64,000 nt of DNA from G965227875 sp965227875 (GTDB lineage Bacteria > Pseudomonadota > Alphaproteobacteria > Rhizobiales > JAJFHC01): assembly GCA_965227875.1 (NCBI GenBank), contig OZ245783.1, positions 3,100,001 to 3,164,000 of the forward strand. The letters are read 5' to 3'. A program made the translations under genes and the position numbers. Under the pieces are notes generated by a model. It did not search any database. It was not told the DNA's origin and saw nothing but the letters and a program-made list of their open reading frames with translations. The first letter of the stretch is position 1. Each line of letters begins with the position of its first letter. Positions 8,707-16,346 of this stretch are shown piece after piece.

Positions 8707-9090
8707 ATGTCGTCCAATGAACAAACGCGAGTTGAACCGGCAAGATGCCCAAGGACCTGGCTGGTCGGAGCTACGGGCCTGTTGGCGATGCTGGGTGCAT
8801 CTTGTTGTGTCTTGCCAATCGCGCTTTCGATCATTGGGCTTGGTGGGGCATGGCTGGGCATACTTGGTGCCTTTTACCACTACCGAGCCGAAGTCCTGGT
8901 GCTTGCAGGGGCGGTTATCGTATGGGCATGGACAGGATTATGGCTTCGGAGCGGGTCTGTCAGGCCGGGGCGAACGGCGCCCCTGGTCTTGGCATTCGCC
9001 ACTTTGGCTTTCGTTCTTTCGCTCACTGCGCCGTTATGGGAGCGGCAGGTGTCGCGAAGCCTGTTCGATCTTTGGAGCCAGACACGGTGA
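8707..9090 (+). CDS. merT: MerT-like mercuric ion transporter
   Basis: A 127-residue inner-membrane protein with three hydrophobic segments (about 18-52, 60-80, 90-110). The first carries a vicinal cysteine pair in ASCCVLP (C33-C34), the hallmark of MerT, where it accepts Hg(II) for import. The second, cytoplasmic-loop cysteine pair of classical MerT is not seen, so this is a reduced variant. It is the first gene after the MerR promoter, with no room for a leader or ribosome binding site. Its stop overlaps the merF start (GTGA). Confidence 0.8.
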   Translation: MSSNEQTRVEPARCPRTWLVGATGLLAMLGASCCVLPIALSIIGLGGAWLGILGAFYHYRAEVLVLAGAVIVWAWTGLWLRSGSVRPGRTAPLVLAFATLAFVLSLTAPLWERQVSRSLFDLWSQTR

Positions 9091-9296
9091 AGGGCTGGTG
9101 TTTCAAGACGGGCATCGGAGGCAGTGCATTTACACTGGTTTGCTGCTTCACACCCTTTCTTCCCTGGCTGTTTTCCATTTTGGGGATCAGCAGTGTTCTT
9201 GGGTACGTCTATCGTGACGACGTCCTGTTCTCCATCCTTGCCGGATTTCTCTTACTGACGGGATACGCGATATGGCGAAGCAGACGCCTGAAATAG
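9087..9296 (+). CDS. merF: MerF-like mercury transport protein
   Basis: A 69-residue protein with two hydrophobic helices. The first carries FTLVCCFTPFLPWLFSILG, with a vicinal pair C19-C20 as in MerF (LVALCCFTPVL). The second (DDVLFSILAGFLLLTGYAI) ends in a basic tail. The C-terminal cysteine pair of classical MerF is missing. It starts at GTG 9087, overlapping the merT stop by four bases, which argues for coupled translation. Its 3' end overlaps the next gene by 25 bases. Predicted to pass Hg(II) across the inner membrane together with MerT. Confidence 0.8.
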   Translation: MKGWCFKTGIGGSAFTLVCCFTPFLPWLFSILGISSVLGYVYRDDVLFSILAGFLLLTGYAIWRSRRLK

Positions 9297-9493
9297 TCCT
9301 TCAATCGTCGATCACATGTCCTGAGTGTAGCCACGCCGTTCAGGAAACCATGCCGTCTGACGCCTGTCAGTGGTTCTACGAATGCCGTTCCTGCAAGGCG
9401 CTTCTCAAACCGTTGCCGGGTGACTGTTGCGTTTACTGCTCTTACGGGACGGTCCCGTGTCCGCCGGTTCAGAAAACCGGTGGGTGCCGCTAG
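9272..9493 (+). CDS. GDCCVxC domain (seleno)protein family member, Cys form
   Basis: A 73-residue cysteine-rich protein with ten cysteines. An N-terminal CPEC knuckle (C16, C19), ECRSC (C38, C41), then the family signature GDCCVYCSYGTVPCPP (about 50-65). The family is found beside mer genes and in some members has selenocysteine at the third position of GDCCVxU. Here that codon is TGC, so this is the cysteine form. The function is unknown; the cysteine arrangement suggests thiol metal binding or redox trafficking. It overlaps merF and is convergent with the EamA permease. Confidence 0.85.
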   Translation: MAKQTPEIVLQSSITCPECSHAVQETMPSDACQWFYECRSCKALLKPLPGDCCVYCSYGTVPCPPVQKTGGCR

Positions 9494-9511
9494 CGGATCA
9501 GCGCTGACCAG

Positions 9512-10384
9512 CTACAAACTGCACTCCGCTGGGGCCCGCTGTCTGTCTTTCGCCAGCAGGAGAAGGCCCGCCGCGACGATGCCCGCCGCGCCCAGCCAGA
9601 CCGCGGGCGCGGGCCATTCATCGAAGACTGCGTAACCGATCGCCGCGCTTCCCACCAGTTCCAGGTAGACGAGCGGCGCCAGCGTCGAGGCTTCGCTGTG
9701 CCGGAAGGCTGTGATGCTGAGGATGTGGCACACCGCCGACATCAGGCCCATGCACCCGATGAAGACCAGTTGTTCGCCATTCGGCACTTCCCATGTCAAC
9801 AGCGCCAGCGGCAGCAGCAGGACCATGCCGCACAGGCACTGGAAAGTGAGCGTCCTGATCGGGTCGCTCTGGCGCGACGCCATGCGCGTGGTGATCATGT
9901 AGAGCGCGAAGAAGACGCCGCAGGCCATGGCGAGCACGACGCCGAGATCGGGTGCGCGATTCGGCTGCAGTATCACGAGGGCTCCCGCCAGGCCGATCAG
10001 CAGCGCCGCGATGCGGATCACCGTCAACCGTTCTCCCAGGAAAAGCCAGGCGAGTACCGCGGCCACGATCGGCCCGATGAGTGACGCGCTCGTCACCGTC
10101 GCGAGCGACGAGATCGAGACCGCGGTGAAGAACAGCGTCATTGCCGTCACCAGGAAGACGGTGCGCAACACATGGGTGCCGATATCCCGCGACGGCAGGC
10201 ATCGCGTTCCGTGGCGCAGGAGGGAGACGGGAAGGACGACCAGGCTGGCTGCCGCATAACGTGCCCAGCTGATGTAGAGCGGCGACAGTTCGCAGCTCAG
10301 GTGCTTGGCGATCCCGTCGACGACGGGAATGGACAGCATCGCCGCTGACATGAGCGCAATGCCGAGATAGGGTTTCGCTGTCAT
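9512..10384 (-). CDS. EamA/DMT superfamily permease
   Basis: A 290-residue protein with about ten hydrophobic segments arranged as two EamA repeats. The first repeat ends in LIGPIVAAVLAWLFLGERLTVIR and the second in LVYLELVGSAAIGYAVFDEWP, the typical repeat ends of drug/metabolite exporters. ATG 10384 is taken because the upstream in-frame extension would run through the operator region. It is divergent from the XRE-cupin regulator, which probably controls it. The substrate is not readable; many such pairs export amino-acid-like metabolites. Confidence 0.87.
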   Translation of the reverse strand: MTAKPYLGIALMSAAMLSIPVVDGIAKHLSCELSPLYISWARYAAASLVVLPVSLLRHGTRCLPSRDIGTHVLRTVFLVTAMTLFFTAVSISSLATVTSASLIGPIVAAVLAWLFLGERLTVIRIAALLIGLAGALVILQPNRAPDLGVVLAMACGVFFALYMITTRMASRQSDPIRTLTFQCLCGMVLLLPLALLTWEVPNGEQLVFIGCMGLMSAVCHILSITAFRHSEASTLAPLVYLELVGSAAIGYAVFDEWPAPAVWLGAAGIVAAGLLLLAKDRQRAPAECSL

Positions 10385-10411
10385 GGATCGATCTCGTTTC
10401 CCGGTGCCAGC

Positions 10412-10448
10412 TTCTATACAATAGTAGAAAATTCTATGATAGTGGAAA
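10412..10448. promoter_or_regulatory. Tandem inverted repeats, probable operator of the XRE-cupin regulator
   Basis: Two similar AT-rich half-symmetric sites lie head to tail: TTCTATACAATAGTAGAA (10412-10429) and TTCTATGATAGTGGAA (10432-10448 with a shorter centre). Each pairs TTCTA with TAGAA or a one-mismatch version. They fill the 65-bp gap between the EamA permease and the XRE-cupin gene, ending immediately before the ATG at 10450. The position fits autoregulation and control of the permease. Confidence 0.6.
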
Positions 10449-10449
10449 A

Positions 10450-11061
10450 ATGCAAGGCGATGCCATGGACCCCGTGAACGGAGACCGGGCACCGGAGGCC
10501 GCGGGCGAGGAGTTCCGGATCGGGCCCCATGTAAAGAGCCTGCGCCGGCAGCGCGGCTGGACGCTGGACGAAGCGGCGGGCCGCACCGGCCTGTCGCGCG
10601 CGGCTATCTCGCGCATCGAACGCGGCGAGATGTCCCCCACGTTCGACACCATGAAAAAGCTGGCCCGGGGATTCGCGATCGATCTGGCGGAACTGTTCGC
10701 CGCGCCGCGCCCGGCTTCCGCCTCCGGCCGTCGCTGCATTACCCGGTCGGGCGAGGGGACGGCGACCGACACGCCCAATTACGGCCTGCAGGCCCTGTCG
10801 ACGGAACTCGCCTCGAAGGCGATGCAACCGTTCGTCACAGTGGTGCGCGCCCGCTCGGTCGACGAATATGCCGATTGGGACCGGCACGAAAGCGAGGACT
10901 TCATGTACGTGCTGGAAGGCCGGCTGCGCTTTTACAGCGAGCATTACGAACCGGTCGAACTGGGCCCCGGCGACAGCATCTATTACGACGGCCGCCTCGG
11001 CCATGCCTGCGTTTCCCTCAGTCGCAGGGATGCGGTCATCCTGTGGGTCACGACCGGGTAG
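10450..11061 (+). CDS. XRE family transcriptional regulator with cupin sensor domain
   Basis: 203 residues. The N-terminal XRE helix-turn-helix (about 25-82) has LRRQRGWTLDEAAGRTGLSRAAISRIERGEMSPTF. The C-terminal cupin barrel (about 120-200) has HESEDFMYVLEGRLRF and LGPGDSIYYDGRLGHACVS, with metal-type histidine and glutamate positions. Such SutR/PuuR-like proteins sense a small molecule in the cupin. ATG 10450 abuts the second operator repeat; an in-frame ATG at 10465 preceded by AAGG is an equally good start. Likely partner: the divergent EamA permease. Confidence 0.88.
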   Translation: MQGDAMDPVNGDRAPEAAGEEFRIGPHVKSLRRQRGWTLDEAAGRTGLSRAAISRIERGEMSPTFDTMKKLARGFAIDLAELFAAPRPASASGRRCITRSGEGTATDTPNYGLQALSTELASKAMQPFVTVVRARSVDEYADWDRHESEDFMYVLEGRLRFYSEHYEPVELGPGDSIYYDGRLGHACVSLSRRDAVILWVTTG

Positions 11062-11231
11062 CTCGCGGCCGGCGCCTTCGCGGGTAAATCGATGGAATTG
11101 TCCCGTTTTTCGTCCGCGGCGGCTTTTCTTTTTCTCAGAAGTGCTATCTGTTATAAGCGCGGGTTTGCGGTTGCCGGATCGCGGCCCGGTTGGACTGCGC
11201 ACCCACGGCGAGCGGGGATGAGAGGTTTGTT

Positions 11232-13154
11232 TTGACTGCCGAAAGCAAGACACCGTTGCTTGATCGGGTTCACCTGCCTGACGATCTCAGGTCGTTGCCG
11301 GAATCCGACCTGCGCCAGCTTGCCGACGAACTCCGCAGCGAGACCATCGACGCGGTCTCCGTCACCGGCGGCCATCTCGGAGCGGGCCTCGGCGTCGTCG
11401 AACTGACGGTCGCGCTGCACTACGTCTTCGATACGCCCGGCGACCGGCTCATCTGGGATGTTGGCCACCAGTGCTATCCGCACAAGATTCTCACCGGCCG
11501 CCGTGACCGGATCAGGACCCTGCGCCAGGGCGGCGGGCTGTCCGGTTTCACCAAGCGGGCCGAAAGCGAGTACGACCCCTTCGGGGCGGCTCACTCCTCG
11601 ACCTCGATATCCGCCGGCCTCGGCATGGCCGTGGCGCGGGATCTGGCGGGCGAAAAGAACAACGTGATTGCCGTGATCGGGGACGGCGCCATGAGTGCGG
11701 GCATGGCCTACGAGGCGATGAACAATGCCGGCTCGCGGGACAGCCGGCTCATCGTCATCCTCAACGACAACGACATGTCCATCGCGCCGCCGGTCGGCGC
11801 CATGAGCGCCTATCTCGCCCGGCTGATCTCCGGCGGCACGTACCGCACCCTGCGGAACTTCGCCAAGCAGCTCGCCCGCCGTCTGCCCAAGGGTCTCGAG
11901 GAAAAGGCCAACCGGGCAGAAGAGTACACGCGCGGCTTCTGGACCGGCGGGACCCTGTTCGAGGAACTCGGCTTCTATTACGTCGGACCGATCGACGGTC
12001 ACAACCTCGATCACCTTTTGCCCGTGCTGCGCAATGTGCGCGACTCGGACGACGGGCCAATCCTGATCCATGTCGTGACGCAGAAGGGCAAGGGATACGC
12101 GCCCGCCGAGCAGTCCGCCGACAAGTATCATGGCGTGGCCCGGTTCGACGTTGTGACGGGAGCCCAGGCCAAGCCCAAGCCCAACGCGCCGCCCTATACC
12201 AAGGTGTTCGCCAGGTCGCTGATCGCGGAAGCCGAAAAGGACGACCGGATTGTCGCCGTCACCGCGGCCATGCCGTCCGGAACCGGACTCGACCTGTTCG
12301 CCGACGCCTTCCCCGACCGGTGTTTCGACGTCGGCATTGCCGAACAGCACGGCGTCACCTTCGCCGCCGGCCTCGCGACCGAGGGTTTCAAGCCCTTCGC
12401 GGCGATATACTCGACCTTTCTCCAGAGGGCCTACGACCAGGTCGTCCATGACGTGGCGATCCAGCGCCTGCCGGTCCGCTTCGCCCTCGATCGTGCGGGC
12501 CTCGTCGGGGCCGACGGCCCGACCCATGCCGGCGCATACGACATCGCCTATCTCGGGTGCCTGCCGGGCTTCGTCCTCATGGCCGCCGCCGACGAGGCGG
12601 AACTCGTGCACATGGTGGCCACCGCCGCGGTGATCGACGATCGGCCCAGCGCCCTGAGATACCCACGTGGCGAAGGCATAGGCATCGATCTTCCGGATGT
12701 CGGTATCCCGCTGGAAATCGGCAAGGGCAGGATCATGCGCGAGGGTACCGCGGTGGTCTTGCTGAGCTACGGCACCAGGCTGCAGGAATGCCTCGCCGCG
12801 GCCGACCAGCTCGCCGCGTTCGGACTGTCGGCTACGGTCGCCGACGCCCGCTTCGCCAAGCCGCTGGACGAGGATCTCGTACGGCGCCTGGCCACCGAAC
12901 ACGAGGTGCTGGTCACCGTGGAGGAAGGATCGGTCGGCGGCTTCGGCTCCCACGTGCTCCAGTTCCTTGCCACGGCCGGCCTGCTGGACCGTGGCCTGAA
13001 GGTCCGCCCCATGGCCCTGCCGGACATCTTCATCGACCAGGACAAGCCCGGCGCCATGTATGATGCTGCCGGCCTCAATGCACCCGGCATCGTCGAAACC
13101 GTTCTCGCGGCCATCGACCATCCCGAGGCGGTCTCCTCCCACCGCCGCGCGTAA
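11232..13154 (+). CDS. dxs: 1-deoxy-D-xylulose-5-phosphate synthase
   Basis: First enzyme of the MEP isoprenoid pathway: condenses pyruvate and glyceraldehyde-3-phosphate using thiamine diphosphate. About 640 residues, the normal length. Markers are TPLLDRVHLPDDLR near the N-terminus, GGHLGAGLGVVELTVALHYVF, WDVGHQCYPHKILTGR, the ThDP site GDGAMSAGMAYEAMNN, and in the second half FDVGIAEQHGVTFAAG. I use TTG 11232 because it gives the usual N-terminus and has GAGAGG just upstream; an alternative TTG lies at 11190. The usual upstream neighbour ispA is not here. Confidence 0.96.
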   Translation: MTAESKTPLLDRVHLPDDLRSLPESDLRQLADELRSETIDAVSVTGGHLGAGLGVVELTVALHYVFDTPGDRLIWDVGHQCYPHKILTGRRDRIRTLRQGGGLSGFTKRAESEYDPFGAAHSSTSISAGLGMAVARDLAGEKNNVIAVIGDGAMSAGMAYEAMNNAGSRDSRLIVILNDNDMSIAPPVGAMSAYLARLISGGTYRTLRNFAKQLARRLPKGLEEKANRAEEYTRGFWTGGTLFEELGFYYVGPIDGHNLDHLLPVLRNVRDSDDGPILIHVVTQKGKGYAPAEQSADKYHGVARFDVVTGAQAKPKPNAPPYTKVFARSLIAEAEKDDRIVAVTAAMPSGTGLDLFADAFPDRCFDVGIAEQHGVTFAAGLATEGFKPFAAIYSTFLQRAYDQVVHDVAIQRLPVRFALDRAGLVGADGPTHAGAYDIAYLGCLPGFVLMAAADEAELVHMVATAAVIDDRPSALRYPRGEGIGIDLPDVGIPLEIGKGRIMREGTAVVLLSYGTRLQECLAAADQLAAFGLSATVADARFAKPLDEDLVRRLATEHEVLVTVEEGSVGGFGSHVLQFLATAGLLDRGLKVRPMALPDIFIDQDKPGAMYDAAGLNAPGIVETVLAAIDHPEAVSSHRRA

Positions 13155-13184
13155 GGGGCCGGGCCTGCATCCCGGAGGACCGGC

Positions 13185-13922
13185 ATGGGCAGAATGCGAC
13201 TAGACCAATGCCTCGTCGACCGCGGCCTGAGCGCCACGCGCTCACGCGCGCGCGACGCGATCCTGCGCGGCGAAGTGACGGTGGACGGCGCGGCCGTGAG
13301 CCGTCCCGGCCAGCGGGTGGGCGCGGATGCGACGATCGCCGTGGCCCCCGAAGCGGAGCGCTACGTCTCCCGCGGCGCACTGAAGCTCGAACACGCCCTC
13401 GACGCCTTTTCGGTCGATCCGTCCGGACACGTCGCGGTCGACATAGGCGCCTCGACGGGGGGATTCACCGACGTCTTGCTGTCGCGGGGCGCTGCGCATG
13501 TATTCGCGGTCGATGTCGGCACCGCCCAGCTCGCCCCCCGTCTTCGCGAAGACCCCCGTGTGACGTCGCTCGAACAGTGCAATGCGCGCCATCTCGGACG
13601 TGAACAGCTTCCCGATCCCTTTACGCTCGTGGTCTGCGACGTCAGTTTCATCAGCCTGCGTCTCGCCCTCGCGCCGACGCTTGCCCTGGCCGAACCCGGC
13701 GCCTGCCTCGTGACCCTTGTCAAGCCGCAGTTCGAAGCCGGGCCCGACGATGTCGGCAAGGGCGGCATTGTCCGCGACGAGGCCGTTCACGCACGCGTCA
13801 GGTCGGAAATCGCCGGCTGGCTCGGCGACGCGGGATGGCCGGTGTTCGGCGAGGTCCGCTCGCCGATCGAAGGGCCGGACGGCAATGTCGAGTTTCTCAT
13901 GGCGGCGCGCCATGCCGCTTGA
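13185..13922 (+). CDS. tlyA: TlyA family rRNA (cytidine-2'-O)-methyltransferase
   Basis: 245 residues. An N-terminal S4 RNA-binding domain (RLDQCLVDRGLSATRSRARDAILRGEVTVDG) is followed by an FtsJ-type SAM methyltransferase domain with DIGASTGGFTDVLL (about 86-99) and the LVKPQFEAGPDDVGKGGIVRD region. TlyA methylates 2'-O of cytidines in 16S and/or 23S rRNA and is associated with capreomycin sensitivity in mycobacteria. It sits 30 bp after dxs, a common alphaproteobacterial order, and overlaps the next gene by 11 bases. Confidence 0.92.
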   Translation: MGRMRLDQCLVDRGLSATRSRARDAILRGEVTVDGAAVSRPGQRVGADATIAVAPEAERYVSRGALKLEHALDAFSVDPSGHVAVDIGASTGGFTDVLLSRGAAHVFAVDVGTAQLAPRLREDPRVTSLEQCNARHLGREQLPDPFTLVVCDVSFISLRLALAPTLALAEPGACLVTLVKPQFEAGPDDVGKGGIVRDEAVHARVRSEIAGWLGDAGWPVFGEVRSPIEGPDGNVEFLMAARHAA

Positions 13923-15144
13923 GGTGACGATCGACAGCCTCGGGCACATGGCCGACGGCATCGCGCAGGCGTCCGGCGGCCCGATCTATGTCGCCGGAGC
14001 CTTGCCCGGAGAGAAGGTGTCCGTCGAGCCGGATGGCGAGCGCGCCGTCCTGCGCACGATCCTTGACCCCAGTCCTGACCGTGTGGCGGCGCCCTGTCCC
14101 CATTTCCGCACCTGCGGCGGCTGTTCCGCACAGCACATGTCGGCAGACCTCTACCGGTCCTGGAAGAGAGACCTCGTTGTCGCGGCACTGGCTGCGCGCG
14201 GCATAACCGTGCCCGTCTGCGATCTGGTGACGATACCGCCTCACTCCAGGCGGCGCGCCACATTCGCGGCGCGACGAACCAAGTCGGGCACGATGATTGG
14301 ATTCCACGGTCGCCGCAGCGGGGAGATCTTTCCGGTTTCCCGGTGCACCGTCATGCGGGATGAAATCGTGCATGTGCTTCCCCGTCTCGACGGGCTGCTG
14401 CGGCTGGCCCTGTCGCGGCGCGGCGAGGCCGCCGTCGCCGTCACCGCATCGCCGAACGGCCTCGATATCGCCATATCCGGCGCGAAGCCGCTCGAAGGCG
14501 CGGACATGCATCAGTCGGTGGCGGGCCTTGCCGACGAACTCGATCTGGCCCGGTTGACCTGGAACGGCGAGGTGGCCGTGGCGCGTCGTGGCGCTGTGCA
14601 GTCCTTCGACGGTATCGACGTGGAGCTGCCCCCGGGCGGGTTTCTCCAGGCGGTCGCCGAAGCCGAGGAACATTTGCGCCGCATGGTGGTGGAGGCTGTC
14701 GGGGACGCCGGGTGCATCGCCGATCTCTTCAGCGGTTCGGGTACGTTCGCGCTGCCGCTCGCGCGCCGTGCCGCGGTTCATGCAGTGGAAGCCGACGCTG
14801 TGGCACTCGACGCGCTCCGGACCGCGGCCGACCGTCAGACCGGCTTCAAGCCGGTCACGACCGAGCGCCGCGATCTGTTCCGGCGGCCCCTGCTAACCGC
14901 GGAGTTCAGGCGGTTCGAAGCGGTCGTTTTCGATCCGCCGCGTGCCGGCGCGCGCGAACAATGCGCCGAACTCGCCGGCGCGGACGTGCCGGTCGTCGTC
15001 GCCGTGTCCTGCAATCCCGCGACGTTCGCACGCGACGCCCGCACGCTGATCGATGGCGGCTACCGTCTCGATCGCGTTTCGCCCGTGGACCAGTTCCTCT
15101 ATTCTCACCATGTCGAACTGGTGGGTGTGTTCTCCAGGGAGTGA
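13912..15144 (+). CDS. RlmD/TrmA-type class I SAM-dependent RNA (uracil-5-)methyltransferase
   Basis: 410 residues. A short TRAM-like N-terminus is followed by a [4Fe-4S] cluster pattern C62-x5-C68-x2-C71 and a fourth cysteine at about 145, then a SAM domain with IADLFSGSGTFALPLA, and the closing VFDPPRAG and SCNPATFARDA motifs, whose cysteine is the catalytic nucleophile. This matches the RumA/RlmD family making m5U in rRNA; position (U747 or U1939) cannot be decided. ATG 13912 lies inside the tlyA 3' end, so translation is probably coupled. It is widely found next to tlyA. Confidence 0.9.
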   Translation: MPLEVTIDSLGHMADGIAQASGGPIYVAGALPGEKVSVEPDGERAVLRTILDPSPDRVAAPCPHFRTCGGCSAQHMSADLYRSWKRDLVVAALAARGITVPVCDLVTIPPHSRRRATFAARRTKSGTMIGFHGRRSGEIFPVSRCTVMRDEIVHVLPRLDGLLRLALSRRGEAAVAVTASPNGLDIAISGAKPLEGADMHQSVAGLADELDLARLTWNGEVAVARRGAVQSFDGIDVELPPGGFLQAVAEAEEHLRRMVVEAVGDAGCIADLFSGSGTFALPLARRAAVHAVEADAVALDALRTAADRQTGFKPVTTERRDLFRRPLLTAEFRRFEAVVFDPPRAGAREQCAELAGADVPVVVAVSCNPATFARDARTLIDGGYRLDRVSPVDQFLYSHHVELVGVFSRE

Positions 15145-15149
15145 GACAA

Positions 15150-16283
15150 ATGGTTTCGATGATCGGAAGGGCCGCCTACGCGGCGCGCCAGGGTGCAAGG
15201 GTCGCCTGGTACATGGGCCACTACTACGCCGCGCAGTCCAGGCGCGAACGTCTGGTCAACCCGGACGGCACGCCCTTCCGTCCGTCCGGGCCCGTGGTCG
15301 CGCGGGAAAGGATGCTGCGCCACATGGCCGAACTCTTCCGCCGCGATCTCCGAAATGCGGAGGAGGGGCTCTACCCGCTGCCGGACGACGACGACGGAAG
15401 CCTGCCGAGCGTGCTGAGGCGCAGCCGGAACTTCTTCGCCGACCTGCCCGCCGTCAGCGAACGCCGGCGCGAACGCCGCGCGCGGGACGGCATGCCCACG
15501 GAACGGAAGTCGGACCTGCCCTCCTACTTCCTTCAGAACTTCCATTTCCAGACCGGTGGATACCTCACCGAAGAGTCCGCCGACCTCTACGACATGCAGG
15601 TGGAGGTTCTTTTCTCGGGCACGGCCAACGCCATGCGGCGCCAGGCTCTCGTGCCGGTCGCGAAATTCCTGGAGGGGCGTGACCAGCGCAAGGTGCACCT
15701 CCTCGATCTCGCATGCGGGACCGGGCGCTTTCTGCGTTTCGTGAAACGTGCATGGCCACGTCTTCCGGTCACCGGCGTCGATCTGTCGGAACCCTATCTC
15801 GAGGAGGCGCGGGACCACCTGGCAGGCTATTCGGCCTGCGATCTGTATTTCGGCAAGGCTGAAGGAATTCCGCTCGAGGACGCCAGTCGCGACATCGTCA
15901 CCTGCATCTATCTCTTCCACGAGCTTCCGCCGCGCGTGCGTCGTGCCGCCGCGAAGGAAATCGCGCGCGTGCTCAGGCCGGGCGGACTGTTCGTCTTCGT
16001 CGATTCCCTCCAGTCGGGGGACAGGGACGGTTACGACGGCCTGCTCGAGGCTTTTCAGGCAGGATTCCACGAACCCTATTTCGGGTCGTATGTCGACGAG
16101 GATTTCGTGACGCTGTTCGGCAAGGCTGGTCTCGTGCACGAGGAGACCACACCTGCATTCCTGTCGAAGGTCATGGTCTTCCGGCGGGAGGAAAAGGCGG
16201 CGAAAGGCACGACGGCAACGGCGTCGCCGAGCCGCAGGAAACGCCGTCCCGCGAAACCGGCCAACGCCGGGGACGCAGCGTAA
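15150..16283 (+). CDS. Class I SAM-dependent methyltransferase (Methyltransf_11 type)
   Basis: 377 residues from ATG 15150, five bases after the previous stop. About 170 N-terminal residues have no recognised domain; then comes a methyltransferase core with LLDLACGTGRFLRFV (about 195-209), GVDLSEPYLEEA and the IARVLRPGGLFVFVDS strand. The last 30 residues are lysine/arginine/alanine-rich. The long N-terminal region with YFLQNFHFQTGGYLTEESADLYDMQVEVLFSG suggests a small-molecule or lipid substrate rather than RNA, but the substrate is not known. It is the last gene of the dxs-tlyA run. Confidence 0.85.
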   Translation: MVSMIGRAAYAARQGARVAWYMGHYYAAQSRRERLVNPDGTPFRPSGPVVARERMLRHMAELFRRDLRNAEEGLYPLPDDDDGSLPSVLRRSRNFFADLPAVSERRRERRARDGMPTERKSDLPSYFLQNFHFQTGGYLTEESADLYDMQVEVLFSGTANAMRRQALVPVAKFLEGRDQRKVHLLDLACGTGRFLRFVKRAWPRLPVTGVDLSEPYLEEARDHLAGYSACDLYFGKAEGIPLEDASRDIVTCIYLFHELPPRVRRAAAKEIARVLRPGGLFVFVDSLQSGDRDGYDGLLEAFQAGFHEPYFGSYVDEDFVTLFGKAGLVHEETTPAFLSKVMVFRREEKAAKGTTATASPSRRKRRPAKPANAGDAA

Positions 16284-16301
16284 CGACATCTGTCATCGGA
16301 T

Positions 16302-16321
16302 CCGGCCCCCGGGGGAGCCGG
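16302..16321. terminator. GC-rich hairpin between convergent genes
   Basis: An inverted repeat CCGGC...GCCGG with an inner CCCC/GGGG pair and a two-base bulge lies between the convergent methyltransferase and ald genes. There is no T-tract, so this is only a weak terminator candidate. Confidence 0.3.
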
Positions 16322-16346
16322 TCGATCAAATCCGTAAGCTTCGGTC

